Source: Mycobacterium sp. (lineage in GTDB: Bacteria; Actinomycetota; Actinomycetes; Mycobacteriales; Mycobacteriaceae). From it: a stretch of 49,222 nt of DNA. Of this stretch, positions 32,458-42,404 are shown in pieces. The DNA lies in assembly GCA_031292665.1 (NCBI GenBank), contig JARLGR010000119.1, positions 1-49,222 on the forward strand. Reading direction: 5' to 3'. A program made the position numbers and the translations under genes. The number at the start of each line of letters is the position of its first letter. The first letter of the stretch is position 1. Under the pieces are notes generated by a model. The model made no database searches. It had not been told where the DNA came from and worked only from the letters and a program-made list of their open reading frames with translations.

Positions 32458-33552
32458 GTGGCAATCGATGACCTATTCCAACCGATGACCGTCCGCTCAC
32501 TGACCGTACCGAACAGGTTCGCGATGGCGCCAATGACCCGACAGGCATCACCCGACGGAATCCCGGGCGCCGACGTCGCCGAGTACTACCGGCGCCGCGC
32601 CGCGGGTGGTGTCGGACTGATCATTACCGAAGGGATCCGCCTGCCCGACCCGGCGGCGGGCTATCCCTTCGCCATCCCCACGCTCGAGGGCGAGGACGTG
32701 CTCGCGGGGTGGATACGCGTCGTCGATGCCGTCCACGGGGAGGGCGCAACGATCGCCGCACAGCTGTGGCACCAAGGCGCCCAGCGCGACGACGCCGACG
32801 GCGTGGCGCCGGTCAGCCCGTCGGGCATCGACGGGCTCGGCAAGCCGAAGGGCCGGGCGCTGGGTCCTGAAGAACTCCAACGGATCGCCGAGCTGTATGC
32901 GCGAAGCGCCGCCACCGCGCGAGACATCGGCTTCGACGCCCTCGAATTGCACGGTGCCCACGGTTACCTGCTGGACCAATTCTTCTGGGAACGAACGAAT
33001 CTGCGCACTGACGGCTACGGCGGATCGCTGACCGCACGAACTCGCTTGCCTGCCGAGGTGATCGCTGCGGTGCGCACCGCAGTCGGTCCAAACTATCCGA
33101 TCATCTTCCGCTTCTCGCAGTGGAAGGGCACCGACTACGCGGCGTCGATCGCCGACGACCCGACGCAGCTGCAGGAATTACTCACTCCCTTGGCCGAGGC
33201 CGGCGTCGACATGCTCCACCCGTCAACGCGCAGGCACTACGTGCCCGCCTTCCCCGACTACGATCGCGAGTTGAGCCTCGCCGGGTGGACCAAGAAGGTC
33301 ACCGGGCTATCGGTGATCACGGTTGGCTCCGTCGGGCTGGAAACGCAGTTCCGCAGCGAGAAGCGGGGCCAGCTGATTCTGCCCGCACCCGTCGACCGCC
33401 TGGTCGAGCAGTTCCAAGCCGGTGAGTTCGACCTTGTGGCGATCGGACGCGCGCTGCTCGCCGACCCGGCCTGGGTGAATCGACTGCGCGCCGGCGAGCT
33501 GGACGGGTTCAGCGGTTACGACCCGGAGACTGCGCTCTCCGGGCTCAACTGA
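32458..33552 (+). CDS. NADH:flavin oxidoreductase, Old Yellow Enzyme family
   Basis: FMN-dependent ene-reductase of about 364 residues. TIM-barrel motifs: VPNRFAMAPMTRQASPDG near the N-terminus, YYRRRAAGGVGLIITEG (about 45-61), the active-site pair in ELHGAHGYLLDQFFWERTN (about 163-181, HGAH), DGYGGSL (about 185-191) and the FMN phosphate loop near FDLVAIGRALLADPAW at the end. The position after NRF-x-M that is Cys in YqjM-type enzymes is Ala. A GTG at 32458 is chosen because the family usually begins just before IDDLFQP; TTAGAG lies six bases before it, so a leaderless transcript is possible. A TTG at 32392 would add 22 residues. Substrate is unknown. Confidence 0.85.
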   Translation: MAIDDLFQPMTVRSLTVPNRFAMAPMTRQASPDGIPGADVAEYYRRRAAGGVGLIITEGIRLPDPAAGYPFAIPTLEGEDVLAGWIRVVDAVHGEGATIAAQLWHQGAQRDDADGVAPVSPSGIDGLGKPKGRALGPEELQRIAELYARSAATARDIGFDALELHGAHGYLLDQFFWERTNLRTDGYGGSLTARTRLPAEVIAAVRTAVGPNYPIIFRFSQWKGTDYAASIADDPTQLQELLTPLAEAGVDMLHPSTRRHYVPAFPDYDRELSLAGWTKKVTGLSVITVGSVGLETQFRSEKRGQLILPAPVDRLVEQFQAGEFDLVAIGRALLADPAWVNRLRAGELDGFSGYDPETALSGLN

Positions 33553-33682
33553 CGACGACCAGCACCACTGCTGCGCCCGTAGCAACTGACGCGCTCTGCC
33601 CGTTACCCCCAATACTGCCATTGACTAATGTCACCATTTGCGATTGACCGCGTTGCATGACGACGGGGACCCCAAGCTGAAC

Positions 33683-34540
33683 GTGATCGGCCCGCTGGGC
33701 AAGCTGCTGAACAAGTCGAAGACCAGTCATGGCGCCTCGGCGGTGGTCACGGGCGCCGGCAGCGGCATCGGCGCGGCGTTCGCCATCGAACTCGCCCGCC
33801 GCGGCGGCGCGGTGGTCTGCAGTGACATCGACGAGGCCGCCGCCCAGCGGACCGTCGACGCGATCACCGAAAAGGACGGAAATGCCACCGCTTTCCGTTG
33901 CGACGTCTCTCAGGTCGACGACGTCTTCGCTCTGGCCGAGCGCTCGCAAGCCTGGCTCGAAGCAGCGCCGACGTTGGTGATCAACAACGCCGGCGTCGCT
34001 GCAGGCGGTCCGCCCATCGGCGAAGCGCCGCTGGATGATTGGAAATGGACCCTGAGTGTGAACCTGTGGGGCCCCATCCACGGCTGCCACGTGTTCACCC
34101 CAATCCTGCGGGACGCGGGCCGATCAAATGCGCCGAGGGGCATCATCAACGTCGCTTCGGGGGCGGCATTCAGCGCGCTTCCCGGCATGGGCGCCTACAA
34201 CGTCAGCAAGGCCGGCGTGCTCTCGCTATCGGAGACCCTCGCGGCCGAATTATCCGGTACCGGCGTCAAAGTGACGGTGCTGTGCCCGAGCTTCATCAAG
34301 ACGAACATCGTCGAATCCGGCCGCATCAGCGAGGAGGCCAGGGAACGAGCCGCCAAATTGATGCGCAGGACCGGATTCTCGGCCGAAAGAGTCGCGCGGA
34401 TGTGCCTGGAAGCACACGACCGCGGCGAGCTGTACTGCATGCCGCAGCTCGACTCCAAGATGATATGGAACGCCAAACGCCTGGCCCCGCAGGCATACAT
34501 GCGTGCGGTCGGCCTGGTGTCCCGGGTGACCCCGCCCTGA
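33683..34540 (+). CDS. Short-chain dehydrogenase/reductase
   Basis: Classical SDR of about 285 residues. The Rossmann motif TGAGSGIG lies at about 24-31, the acidic VCSDIDEAAA near 48 suggests NAD(H) preference, NNAGVAAG is near 101, and the catalytic set is Ser in NVASGAAF, then YNVSK with Tyr and Lys (about 172-176). The start is uncertain: GTG at 33683 gives MIGPLGKLLNKSK, while a TTG at 33638 would add 15 residues. It ends 23 bases before the broken diiron gene and seems to belong to the same operon as that gene and the monooxygenase. Confidence 0.85.
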   Translation: MIGPLGKLLNKSKTSHGASAVVTGAGSGIGAAFAIELARRGGAVVCSDIDEAAAQRTVDAITEKDGNATAFRCDVSQVDDVFALAERSQAWLEAAPTLVINNAGVAAGGPPIGEAPLDDWKWTLSVNLWGPIHGCHVFTPILRDAGRSNAPRGIINVASGAAFSALPGMGAYNVSKAGVLSLSETLAAELSGTGVKVTVLCPSFIKTNIVESGRISEEARERAAKLMRRTGFSAERVARMCLEAHDRGELYCMPQLDSKMIWNAKRLAPQAYMRAVGLVSRVTPP

Positions 34541-34563
34541 CCGACCAACGGAAGGAACTCCCG

Positions 34564-35484
34564 GTGACCATCGACATGGAAACCATGCTCGCCAAGATCA
34601 AGGATCGCCAGTGGGCGCTCGCCGACATCGATTGGGACGCTCCGGGCGCCGAGACAATAAGGCCCGAATTCCGGCCCAAACTCAAGGCATTCATGGCCGA
34701 CCTGTGCTGGATCGAAAACGTGGGCGCCCGCGGGTTTGCCGCCCTGGCCAAGAAAGCGCCCACCCCGACGCTGGCCGAGATCCACCGGTACTTTCACGCC
34801 GAGGAATAACGCCACGCCAACGCGGAGATGGCGCTGATGAAGCGCTGGGGCATGCTCGACGACGGCGAACTGCCGGAGCCGAACGTCAACATCCGGTTGG
34901 CCATCGAGTGGCTCGATACATATTCCGACAATATGCCGTTGTCCGTGCTCGGGACCGTCATCCCGATGCTGGAGGTCGCCCTCGACGGCGCGCTGCTGAA
35001 GTTCCTGTTGGACACCGTCGAGGACCCGGTATGCCATCAGGTGTTCGAGAAGATCAACAACGACGAATCCCGGCACATCGCAGTTGATTTCGAGGTCCTC
35101 GACATCATCGGCCACGCCACGGCGCGTCGGCTGGCCATCGAATTCGTCGGCACCATGGCATCGTCGGGCGTGATCATCGGCACGCTCATGTACATCCCGC
35201 TGCTCAATCGCGTTCGCAACGAGATGGCCGGAATGGGTATGGAGCCCGAGCGACTCTATAACGCGGTCAAGCGTTTCAAACAGCTCGGCGAGCGCGGTGA
35301 GCGCACCTGGCGGGTCCCCGCGTACCAGCTCCTCAAACGGCACGCCGCGATGGTGGTCAACCCCCATCACCCCTATCAGCTGCTGGCCAACTCGATGGTG
35401 TGGCTGTCGGCCCGCTATCCCAAGCCGTTGCTCAAACCGGTGCCCAGCTGGTTCAAGGAACTCACCTACCAACCGGCGGCATGA
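34564..35484 (+). pseudogene. Ferritin-like diiron / metal-dependent hydrolase-type gene broken by one stop codon
   Basis: One reading frame of 306 codons beginning with GTG at 34564 (GGAAGGAA upstream) and interrupted only by TAA at 34807-34809. The interruption falls inside the first metal-binding motif, HAEE-stop-RHANAEMAL, where the intact family would read EE-x-RH. The rest is preserved: NNDESRHIAVDFEVLDI is the second E-x-x-H motif, followed by a hydrophobic stretch ASSGVIIGTLMYIPLL and an uneroded C-terminus. A single C-to-T change from CAA would explain the stop. Either it is a very recent pseudogene or a sequencing error. Its TGA overlaps the ATG of the next gene (ATGA). Confidence 0.8.
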
Positions 35485-36993
35485 CCATGGGAGGCGATCA
35501 CACTCACGCGGCGCTGATCATCGGCGCGGGCTTCACCGGCCTTGGTGCGGCGATCCGACTCACCCAAGCCGGGATCGACGACATCGTGGTGCTGGAGCGC
35601 GCTGAGCGGCTCGGCGGCACCTGGCGCGATAACACCTATCCGGGCGCGAGTTGCGACGTCCCGTCGCTGCTGTACTCCTATTCCTTCGTCAACAACCCGA
35701 ACTGGTCGCGGACGTACTCCCCCGCCCCGGAGATCTACCGCCACCTCGAAGACATGGCGACCAGGTTCGATATCCGCGGCCGCATCCGGTTCGGCCACGA
35801 AGTGAGCGCGTTGACGTTTGACGAGGCCGACGGGGTCTGGACGGCGAACACCGACGGACACGGCCAGTTCCGCGCACGCACCGTCGTCCTCGCCTCCGGC
35901 CCGCTGTCCGACGTCAGCTTTCCCGACATCCGGGGCCTGGACAGCTATCGCGGACACAAGATCCACAGTGCCCGCTGGGATCACGACTACGACTTTGCCG
36001 GCAAGCGGGTCGCTGTCATCGGTACCGGCGCCAGCGCCATCCAGATCATCCCCGAATTGGTGCAGCAAGCCGGCTTCGTCAAGGTGTTCCAGCGCACCCC
36101 ATGCTGGGTGCTGCCGCGCCTTGATGTCGCCACCCCACCGGCTGTCCAAGCATTGTTCACCAAACTCCCTGCCACACAACAACTTGCGCGGCAGGGCGCT
36201 GTTCTGGGGCCACGAGGCCAGCGCCACCGCCCTGGTCTGGGACACCCCGCTGACCTCGTTGGTCGCGCGGCTGGGACGGACCCAGCTGCGCAGGCAAGTC
36301 AAAGACCCGTGGCTGCGCCGCCAGCTGACTCCTGATTTCCGGCCCGGATGCAAGCGCATGCTGGTGTCCAGCGATTACTACCCTGCGCTGCAGCGCGACA
36401 ACTGCAAACTCATCGAATGGCCCATTGCGACGCTCAGTCCGGTCGGCATTCGCACCAGCGACGGCATCGAACACCACCTCGATTGCATCGTGTTCGCCAC
36501 CGGCTACGACGTCCACCTGACCGGGCCACCCTTCCCGGTCACCGGACGCGACGGTCGGTCGCTGGCCGCCGAATGGGCCCACGGCGCACGGGCATACAAG
36601 AGCATCAACGTGCACGGGTATCCGAATTTTTTTGTCATGACCGGGCCCAACTCCGGCCCGGGCCACAATTCGCTGCTGGTCTACATCGAAGACCAACTGG
36701 ACTACGCGGTGCGCGGCATCACCACCATCCTCGACAACCACCTGCGCTACCTCGATGTGCGTGAGGACGTCCAACGCCATCATAACGAGCGCCTCCAGCG
36801 CCGGCTCACGAAGACGACCTGGATGTCGGGTTGCCGCAGTTGGTATCTCACCCAGGACGGGTACAACGGCTCCATGTACCCCGGCTTCGCCACGCAGTAT
36901 CTTCGCCAGATGAGAGATTTTCGGTTCACCGACTACCACGCGGTGCCACATCGCGCCGGGGCACGCGCCACCCGCGTCTCCTCCACGGCCTGA
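35481..36993 (+). pseudogene. Flavin-containing (Baeyer-Villiger-type) monooxygenase broken by one frameshift
   Basis: FAD- and NADPH-dependent monooxygenase of about 500 residues whose frame changes once. From the ATG at 35481 it reads ALIIGAGFTGLGAAIRL (FAD site), LGGTWRDNTYPGASCDVPS, and VAVIGTGASAIQIIPELV (NADPH site) up to ATQQLARQ near 36190. An apparent extra G in the GGG at 36194-36196 then shifts the frame; in the +1 frame the protein continues ALFWGHEASATALVW, CIVFATGYDV, NFFVMTGPNSGPGHNS and ends at 36993. Both halves are well conserved, so the lesion is recent or a sequencing error. The FMO fingerprint is only partly kept. It is the last gene of the SDR/diiron/monooxygenase operon. 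Confidence 0.82.
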
Positions 36994-37008
36994 CGCGGCT
37001 GCACTGAC

Positions 37009-37947
37009 ATGGCCCCGGACCGACCAGCGCGACCCGAGCCCGGCACGATCGCCAGTGTGCTGCACAACCTGCGGCGTGCACCCAAACGCGTCCGGCGCCA
37101 ATCGCGCGAGTACCGCCAAGTCTCGGAAAGCGCGGTCTCGCAGCTTTTCGACGCGGCCGTCCGCCATCCGCACGGCGTCGCCGCGTCCGGTGAGTACCGA
37201 ATCGACGACCTGGCCCGGCTCGCCGGCACCACCACCCGCAACATCCGGGTGTACCGCGACCGCGGGCTGCTGCCTCCACCGTTGCGGGTGGGCCGCATCG
37301 CCTTGTTCAACGACACCCACCTGACCCGGCTGCGGCTCATCACGTCGATGCTGGACCGTGGATACAACATCGCGCACGTGCGAGAGATGCTCAGCGCGTG
37401 GGAGGAAGGGAAAAACCTCGGCGACGTGTTGGGCCTTGAGACGGCCATCGTGGGCACCTGGACCACCGAGAAACCGGAAACCATGCCGCTGGTCGAGGCC
37501 CGGCGACTCGTCGACGACCCGCACGCTTTCGAGCGCCTGGTGGCGCTGCAACTCATCCGCATCGACGGGGCGCAGGCCACCGTCACCAGGCCCAAACTGA
37601 TCGAGGCCTTCAACGAGATCCGCGGTTACGGCGTCGATTTCGACAAGCTTATCGACCTGCACGAGCAGATCGTCCCCGAGATCGACAAGATCAGCGACCT
37701 GCTGGTACGTGCCGGGGCCGAGCACGTGATGGACCGCATCAAGCCCGGCCAGGGTCTGCCCGCGGATGCCGAAATCGCCGAGTTGCTCACCATGCTCGTG
37801 CGGTTCAGGAGTCAGGCGGTGGCAACGGTCACGGCCACGCTCGCGGCGTCGATCGAGTCCAACATCGAGTCACTGGTCAGCCGAATCCTCGCAGACTACC
37901 TTGAGCGGTCGTCCGAAGCCGAGCCCCAGCTGCGGCAGTTCAAGTGA
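37009..37947 (+). CDS. MerR-family transcriptional regulator
   Basis: A 312-residue regulator with an internal MerR DNA-binding domain: YRIDDLARLAGTTTRNIRVYRDRGLLPPP (about 63-90), then RIALFNDTHLTRLRLITSMLDRGYNIAHVREML. The N-terminal 60 residues are an unusual basic extension (RRAPKRVRRQSREYR). The long C-terminal region (about 140-312) has no metal-binding Cys set and is mostly helical, so it may sense an organic ligand. The ATG at 37009 is 15 bases after the broken monooxygenase; no strong Shine-Dalgarno is visible. It is convergent with the desaturase gene, the two stops being four bases apart. It is a candidate regulator of the flanking redox genes. Confidence 0.87.
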   Translation: MAPDRPARPEPGTIASVLHNLRRAPKRVRRQSREYRQVSESAVSQLFDAAVRHPHGVAASGEYRIDDLARLAGTTTRNIRVYRDRGLLPPPLRVGRIALFNDTHLTRLRLITSMLDRGYNIAHVREMLSAWEEGKNLGDVLGLETAIVGTWTTEKPETMPLVEARRLVDDPHAFERLVALQLIRIDGAQATVTRPKLIEAFNEIRGYGVDFDKLIDLHEQIVPEIDKISDLLVRAGAEHVMDRIKPGQGLPADAEIAELLTMLVRFRSQAVATVTATLAASIESNIESLVSRILADYLERSSEAEPQLRQFK

Positions 37948-37965
37948 GCGGTTAGTGCCCGCTCA
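37945..37965. terminator. Bidirectional hairpin over the merR and desaturase stop codons
   Basis: TGAGCGG (37945-37951) and CCGCTCA (37959-37965) form a perfect 7-bp stem with a 7-base loop. The merR TGA is the first arm and the desaturase stop lies in the loop. There is no T-tract, as is common in mycobacterial intrinsic terminators. Confidence 0.45.
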
Positions 37966-38968
37966 GCGTCAGCGTGCCTTCGGTTTTCAGCACCTTGCGG
38001 GCGGTGATCCTCTCGCTTCTGCGGGCCTCGCGCTCGAGGTAGCGCTGCTTGGATTCTTCGAACTTGTCGCCGGCCTCCTCGAGCTCCTTGACCAGCAGAG
38101 CGAGGTCGTCACGCATCCAGGCGCCCTCGCCGCTGAAGTCTTCGCGTTCGAAGATCCGCCACTTCCGCAGCACCGGCATGACTACCTCGTTGAGATGTAT
38201 GCGCGGGTCGTAGACGCCACCGACGGCGATGATCACCGCCTTGCGCCGGAACTCCGGCACGGTGAATCCGGGCATCTTGAAGTTGCGCAGGATCCGGTGC
38301 ACCGACGTGATCGCCTGGTTGGGCGCGATGTCCAGACCCGCGGCGCTGACGTCCCGGTAGAAGATCATGTGCAGGTTCTCGTCGTGCGACACCCTGGCCA
38401 TCAACCGCTCGGCGATCGGATCGTTGCACACCAGCCCCGTGTTGCGGTGCGAGACACGGGTCGCGAGCTCCTGGAATGAGACGTACATGACGGCGTCGAA
38501 CAGGCTCTCGGCGAACAAGTCCCCTTGCTGGTTCTGGCCCGGGCTGAAGCCCCGGGTCATTTGCTCGAGACGCAGCTTCTCCAACTCCACCGGGTCCACC
38601 GCGCGAGTGACCACCAGGTAGTCGCGCAGCGCGGTGCTGTGCCTGGCCTCCTCGGCGGTCCACCGGTTCACCCACTGCCCCCACGGACCGTCCATGCTGA
38701 AGTTCATGGCGATCTCACGGGTATACGACGGCAGGTTGTCCTCTGTCAGCAGGTTCTGCACGATCGCGACCTGCGCCACGTCGGGAATACGGCTCTGCTC
38801 GGGCTCCCAGTCCTGGCCGTCGAGCGCATAGAAATTCTTGCCGTCCGACCACGGGACATAGTCATGCGGATTCCACTCCTTGAACATCGAGAGGTGGCGA
38901 TTGAGCAGTTGCTCGGCCACGGGCTCGAGTTCATGGAGTAGCTGCGTGTTAGTCAGGCCCTCGGACAC
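37952..38968 (-). CDS. Acyl-ACP desaturase, DesA1-like
   Basis: Soluble diiron acyl-ACP desaturase of 338 residues, very similar to M. tuberculosis DesA1 (Rv0824c), which introduces double bases in long fatty acids for mycolate synthesis. Both diiron helices are intact: TAEEARHSTALRDYL (EExRH, about 104-118) and SHDENLHMIFYRD (DExxH, about 192-204), with the ligand Glu in TEDNLPSYTREIAMNF near 75. Other conserved blocks are ELEPVAEQLLNRHLSMFKEWNPHDY and FRRKAVIIAVGGVYDPRIHL. The GTG at 38968 has GGGAGG five bases upstream. It is on the mbtI strand, 168 bases downstream of mbtI. As it is not in this place in M. tuberculosis it is probably an extra paralogue of desA1, perhaps used for mycobactin or another lipid. 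Confidence 0.9.
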   Translation of the reverse strand: MSEGLTNTQLLHELEPVAEQLLNRHLSMFKEWNPHDYVPWSDGKNFYALDGQDWEPEQSRIPDVAQVAIVQNLLTEDNLPSYTREIAMNFSMDGPWGQWVNRWTAEEARHSTALRDYLVVTRAVDPVELEKLRLEQMTRGFSPGQNQQGDLFAESLFDAVMYVSFQELATRVSHRNTGLVCNDPIAERLMARVSHDENLHMIFYRDVSAAGLDIAPNQAITSVHRILRNFKMPGFTVPEFRRKAVIIAVGGVYDPRIHLNEVVMPVLRKWRIFEREDFSGEGAWMRDDLALLVKELEEAGDKFEESKQRYLEREARRSERITARKVLKTEGTLTLSGH

Positions 38969-38988
38969 GACGCCTCCCAGTTATTGTC

Positions 38989-39003
38989 CCTGTCAGTAAC
39001 AGG
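38989..39003. promoter_or_regulatory. Inverted repeat upstream of the desaturase gene, possible operator
   Basis: CCTGT-N5-ACAGG, a perfect 5-bp dyad whose centre is about 28 bases upstream of the desaturase GTG. Flanking TTG and CAA weakly extend the symmetry. The position suits a repressor site; the protein that binds it is not known (the adjacent MerR regulator is one candidate). Confidence 0.4.
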
Positions 39004-39136
39004 CAATGTATCTGTGTCATGCGGTTACATCAAGCTGACACGCCGGGTGGTTGAGTAAATAGGGCCGAAAGTCCCACGTACGCAGTTGGGTAGGACACAA
39101 TCCGCCTAAGGGATGCAGCCGAGGGGGAAACGTACG

Positions 39137-40502
<1,366 letters not shown>

Positions 40503-40818
40503 CTAGGCGCGCTTGACCGCTCCCGTCGAGGCGCGTCGACGCCACACGTCATCCACAGCCAGTAGATTCACAGACAAGTCACAGTTTACGTCGACTTGGG
40601 GCGCATAAGCGGCGCGACCTGCGGTGCTTTGACCATGGGTTTTCGTGAACCGAGCTGTCGGGCGGCCGCCCCCTGCAATCCGGGGCTCTGCGCGTTTTTT
40701 CGAGTGGCGGCGCAGGGACAGCAGCGTTAAATTTCTCCCGATCATCGGGATGTTCGTGGTTGCCCCCGGTTGCGGACGGTGCTTCCCCTGATTGCCGGGT
40801 CACCTAGAGAGGCACCAA
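40503..40818. other. Intergenic region between mbtI and the first transporter gene
   Basis: No gene is supported in these 316 bases. Near the plus-strand gene there is a TTAAAT hexamer (40727-40732, possible -10), a short dyad CCCGA-TCA-TCGGG (40737-40749) and TGTTCGTGG (40751-40759), a motif repeated at the same distance before the second transporter gene. Confidence 0.5.
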
Positions 40819-42054
40819 ATGCTGCAAGAGTTCTGGCACAACTTCACGCACAACTTGTTCAAGCCGCTACTGCTGTTCTTCTACTTCGGGTTCCTGATCC
40901 CGATTCTGAAGGTGCGGTTCGAATTCCCGTACGTGATCTACCAGGGCTTGACCATGTACCTGCTGCTGGCGATCGGCTGGCACGGGGGTGAAGAACTCGC
41001 CAAGATCAACGCCTCCAGCATCTCGGTCATCGTCGGGTTCATGTTGCTGGGCTTCGTCCTGAACTTCTTGCTCGGCGGCCTCGCCTACCTGCTGCTGAGT
41101 GGGCTGACGTCCCTGCGCAGAGTGGACCGGGCGACCGTGGCCGGCTACTACGGGTCGGACTCAGCGGGAACCTTCGCCACCTGCGTGGCCGTCCTGGCCG
41201 CGGTCAACATCGCGTTCAACGCCTACATGCCGGTCATGCTGGCCGTCATGGAGATTCCGGGCTGTCTGGTGGCGCTCTACCTGGTCGCACGGTTGCGACA
41301 CCGGGGGATGGACGCCGCGGGGAACATGGCCGACGAGCCCGGGTACATCCCACCGGTGAAGGTCGGGGTCGGGCCGGGCACGGCGGCGAAGCCGCCGCAG
41401 GGCCAGAGTCTAGAGGCCGAAAACGAGCGGGGCGTCGAGCAAGAGTTGGAGTTCTCGCTGGAGAAGCTCGAGCATCCGGACTGGGAGCCCGCCCCGAGCG
41501 CGCCCCGCCCCAAGGGCAAACGAATGCCTATTTTCTCCCGTGAGCTCTTCCAGGAAGTGTTCCTCAACCCCGGGCTCGTCCTGCTGATCGGCGGCATCAT
41601 CATCGGTCTCGTCAGCGGCCTGCAGGGGCAGAAGGTCGTGGCAGACGACGACAAGTTCTTCGTGCTGGCGTTCCAGGGCGTGCTGTGTCTGTTCCTGCTC
41701 GAGATGGGCATGACTGCATCGCGCAAGCTGAAAGACCTGCGAACGGCCGGCCCCGGTTTCATCTTCTTCGGCCTGCTGGCGCCGAACATCTTCGCGCCAC
41801 TGGGAATCATCGTCGCCCACATCTACGCGTCGCTCAGCCACGCCGATTTCAAGCCGGGAACCTATGTGCTGTTCGCGGTGCTCTGCGGAGCGGCGTCGTA
41901 CATCGCCGTCCCGGCGGTGCAGCGACTGGCGATCCCCGAGGCCAGCCCCACGCTGCCTCTGGCGGCATCTCTGGGTCTGACGTTCTCGTACAACGTCACC
42001 ATCGGGATCCCGCTCTATATCGAGATCAACCGTCTAGTCGCACACTGGTTTTAG
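40819..42054 (+). CDS. SbtA-type sodium-dependent bicarbonate transporter family permease, copy 1 (Rv2387-like)
   Basis: Polytopic inner-membrane protein of 411 residues of the SbtA/DUF897 family, in the position of M. tuberculosis Rv2387. Two halves of several hydrophobic helices (about 1-180 and 240-411) flank a charged cytoplasmic loop (about 185-240; QELEFSLEKLEHPDWEP). Diagnostic stretches are FKPLLLFFYFGFLIPILKV, TVAGYYGSDSAGTFATCVA (the first-half substrate signature), LEMGMTASRKLKDL and PAVQRLAIPEASPTLPLAAS. Bicarbonate is the substrate in cyanobacterial SbtA; here it is only an inference. The ATG at 40819 follows AGAGAGG. No SbtB-like PII regulator is nearby. It is duplicated in tandem. 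Confidence 0.88.
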   Translation: MLQEFWHNFTHNLFKPLLLFFYFGFLIPILKVRFEFPYVIYQGLTMYLLLAIGWHGGEELAKINASSISVIVGFMLLGFVLNFLLGGLAYLLLSGLTSLRRVDRATVAGYYGSDSAGTFATCVAVLAAVNIAFNAYMPVMLAVMEIPGCLVALYLVARLRHRGMDAAGNMADEPGYIPPVKVGVGPGTAAKPPQGQSLEAENERGVEQELEFSLEKLEHPDWEPAPSAPRPKGKRMPIFSRELFQEVFLNPGLVLLIGGIIIGLVSGLQGQKVVADDDKFFVLAFQGVLCLFLLEMGMTASRKLKDLRTAGPGFIFFGLLAPNIFAPLGIIVAHIYASLSHADFKPGTYVLFAVLCGAASYIAVPAVQRLAIPEASPTLPLAASLGLTFSYNVTIGIPLYIEINRLVAHWF

Positions 42055-42404
42055 CCGGGTCAGTCCGGCAATGTGAGCGCCGCCGCGTCGGCCGTCAGCC
42101 GGCCACGCGGGGGCGGACAATTCGATCACCGTCCCGTACCAGCCATGCGCGGCGGCCCGCTCGATGCCCGACGAAACCATCACCAGCCATCACAGAACTA
42201 TTCGGCTGACGCACCCGGCCCACGATCCACGCCGGGGCCGGCGGGACGTACCAGGGCCGCAGGGACCGCAGACAACAATTGTTAATAGTTCGTAAAAGCG
42301 GGTTGACGGCGGACCCGAAAGTCCTCACAGTTTATGGGTGTTCGTGGACGCCCCGGGTCGGTCGCTGCTTCCCTCGCCGCCGGACTGAATTCCCGGAGGC
42401 AGGA
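42055..42404. other. Intergenic region between the two transporter genes
   Basis: No gene is supported in these 350 bases. There is a perfect 10-bp palindrome AACAATTGTT (42274-42283) in an AT-rich patch, a TTGACG (42303-42308, possible -35) and TGTTCGTGG (42339-42347), matching the leader of copy 1. The rest is ordinary high-GC DNA. Confidence 0.5.

Noticed and set aside
30765..39136. mbtJ (acetylhydrolase) between mbtA and mbtI
   Set aside because: No alpha/beta-hydrolase gene with a GxSxG motif was found in the interval.
40503..42404. Known riboswitch (ydaO or similar) before the transporter genes
   Set aside because: The leaders share short motifs but I cannot fit any established riboswitch consensus, so only the shared motif is reported.
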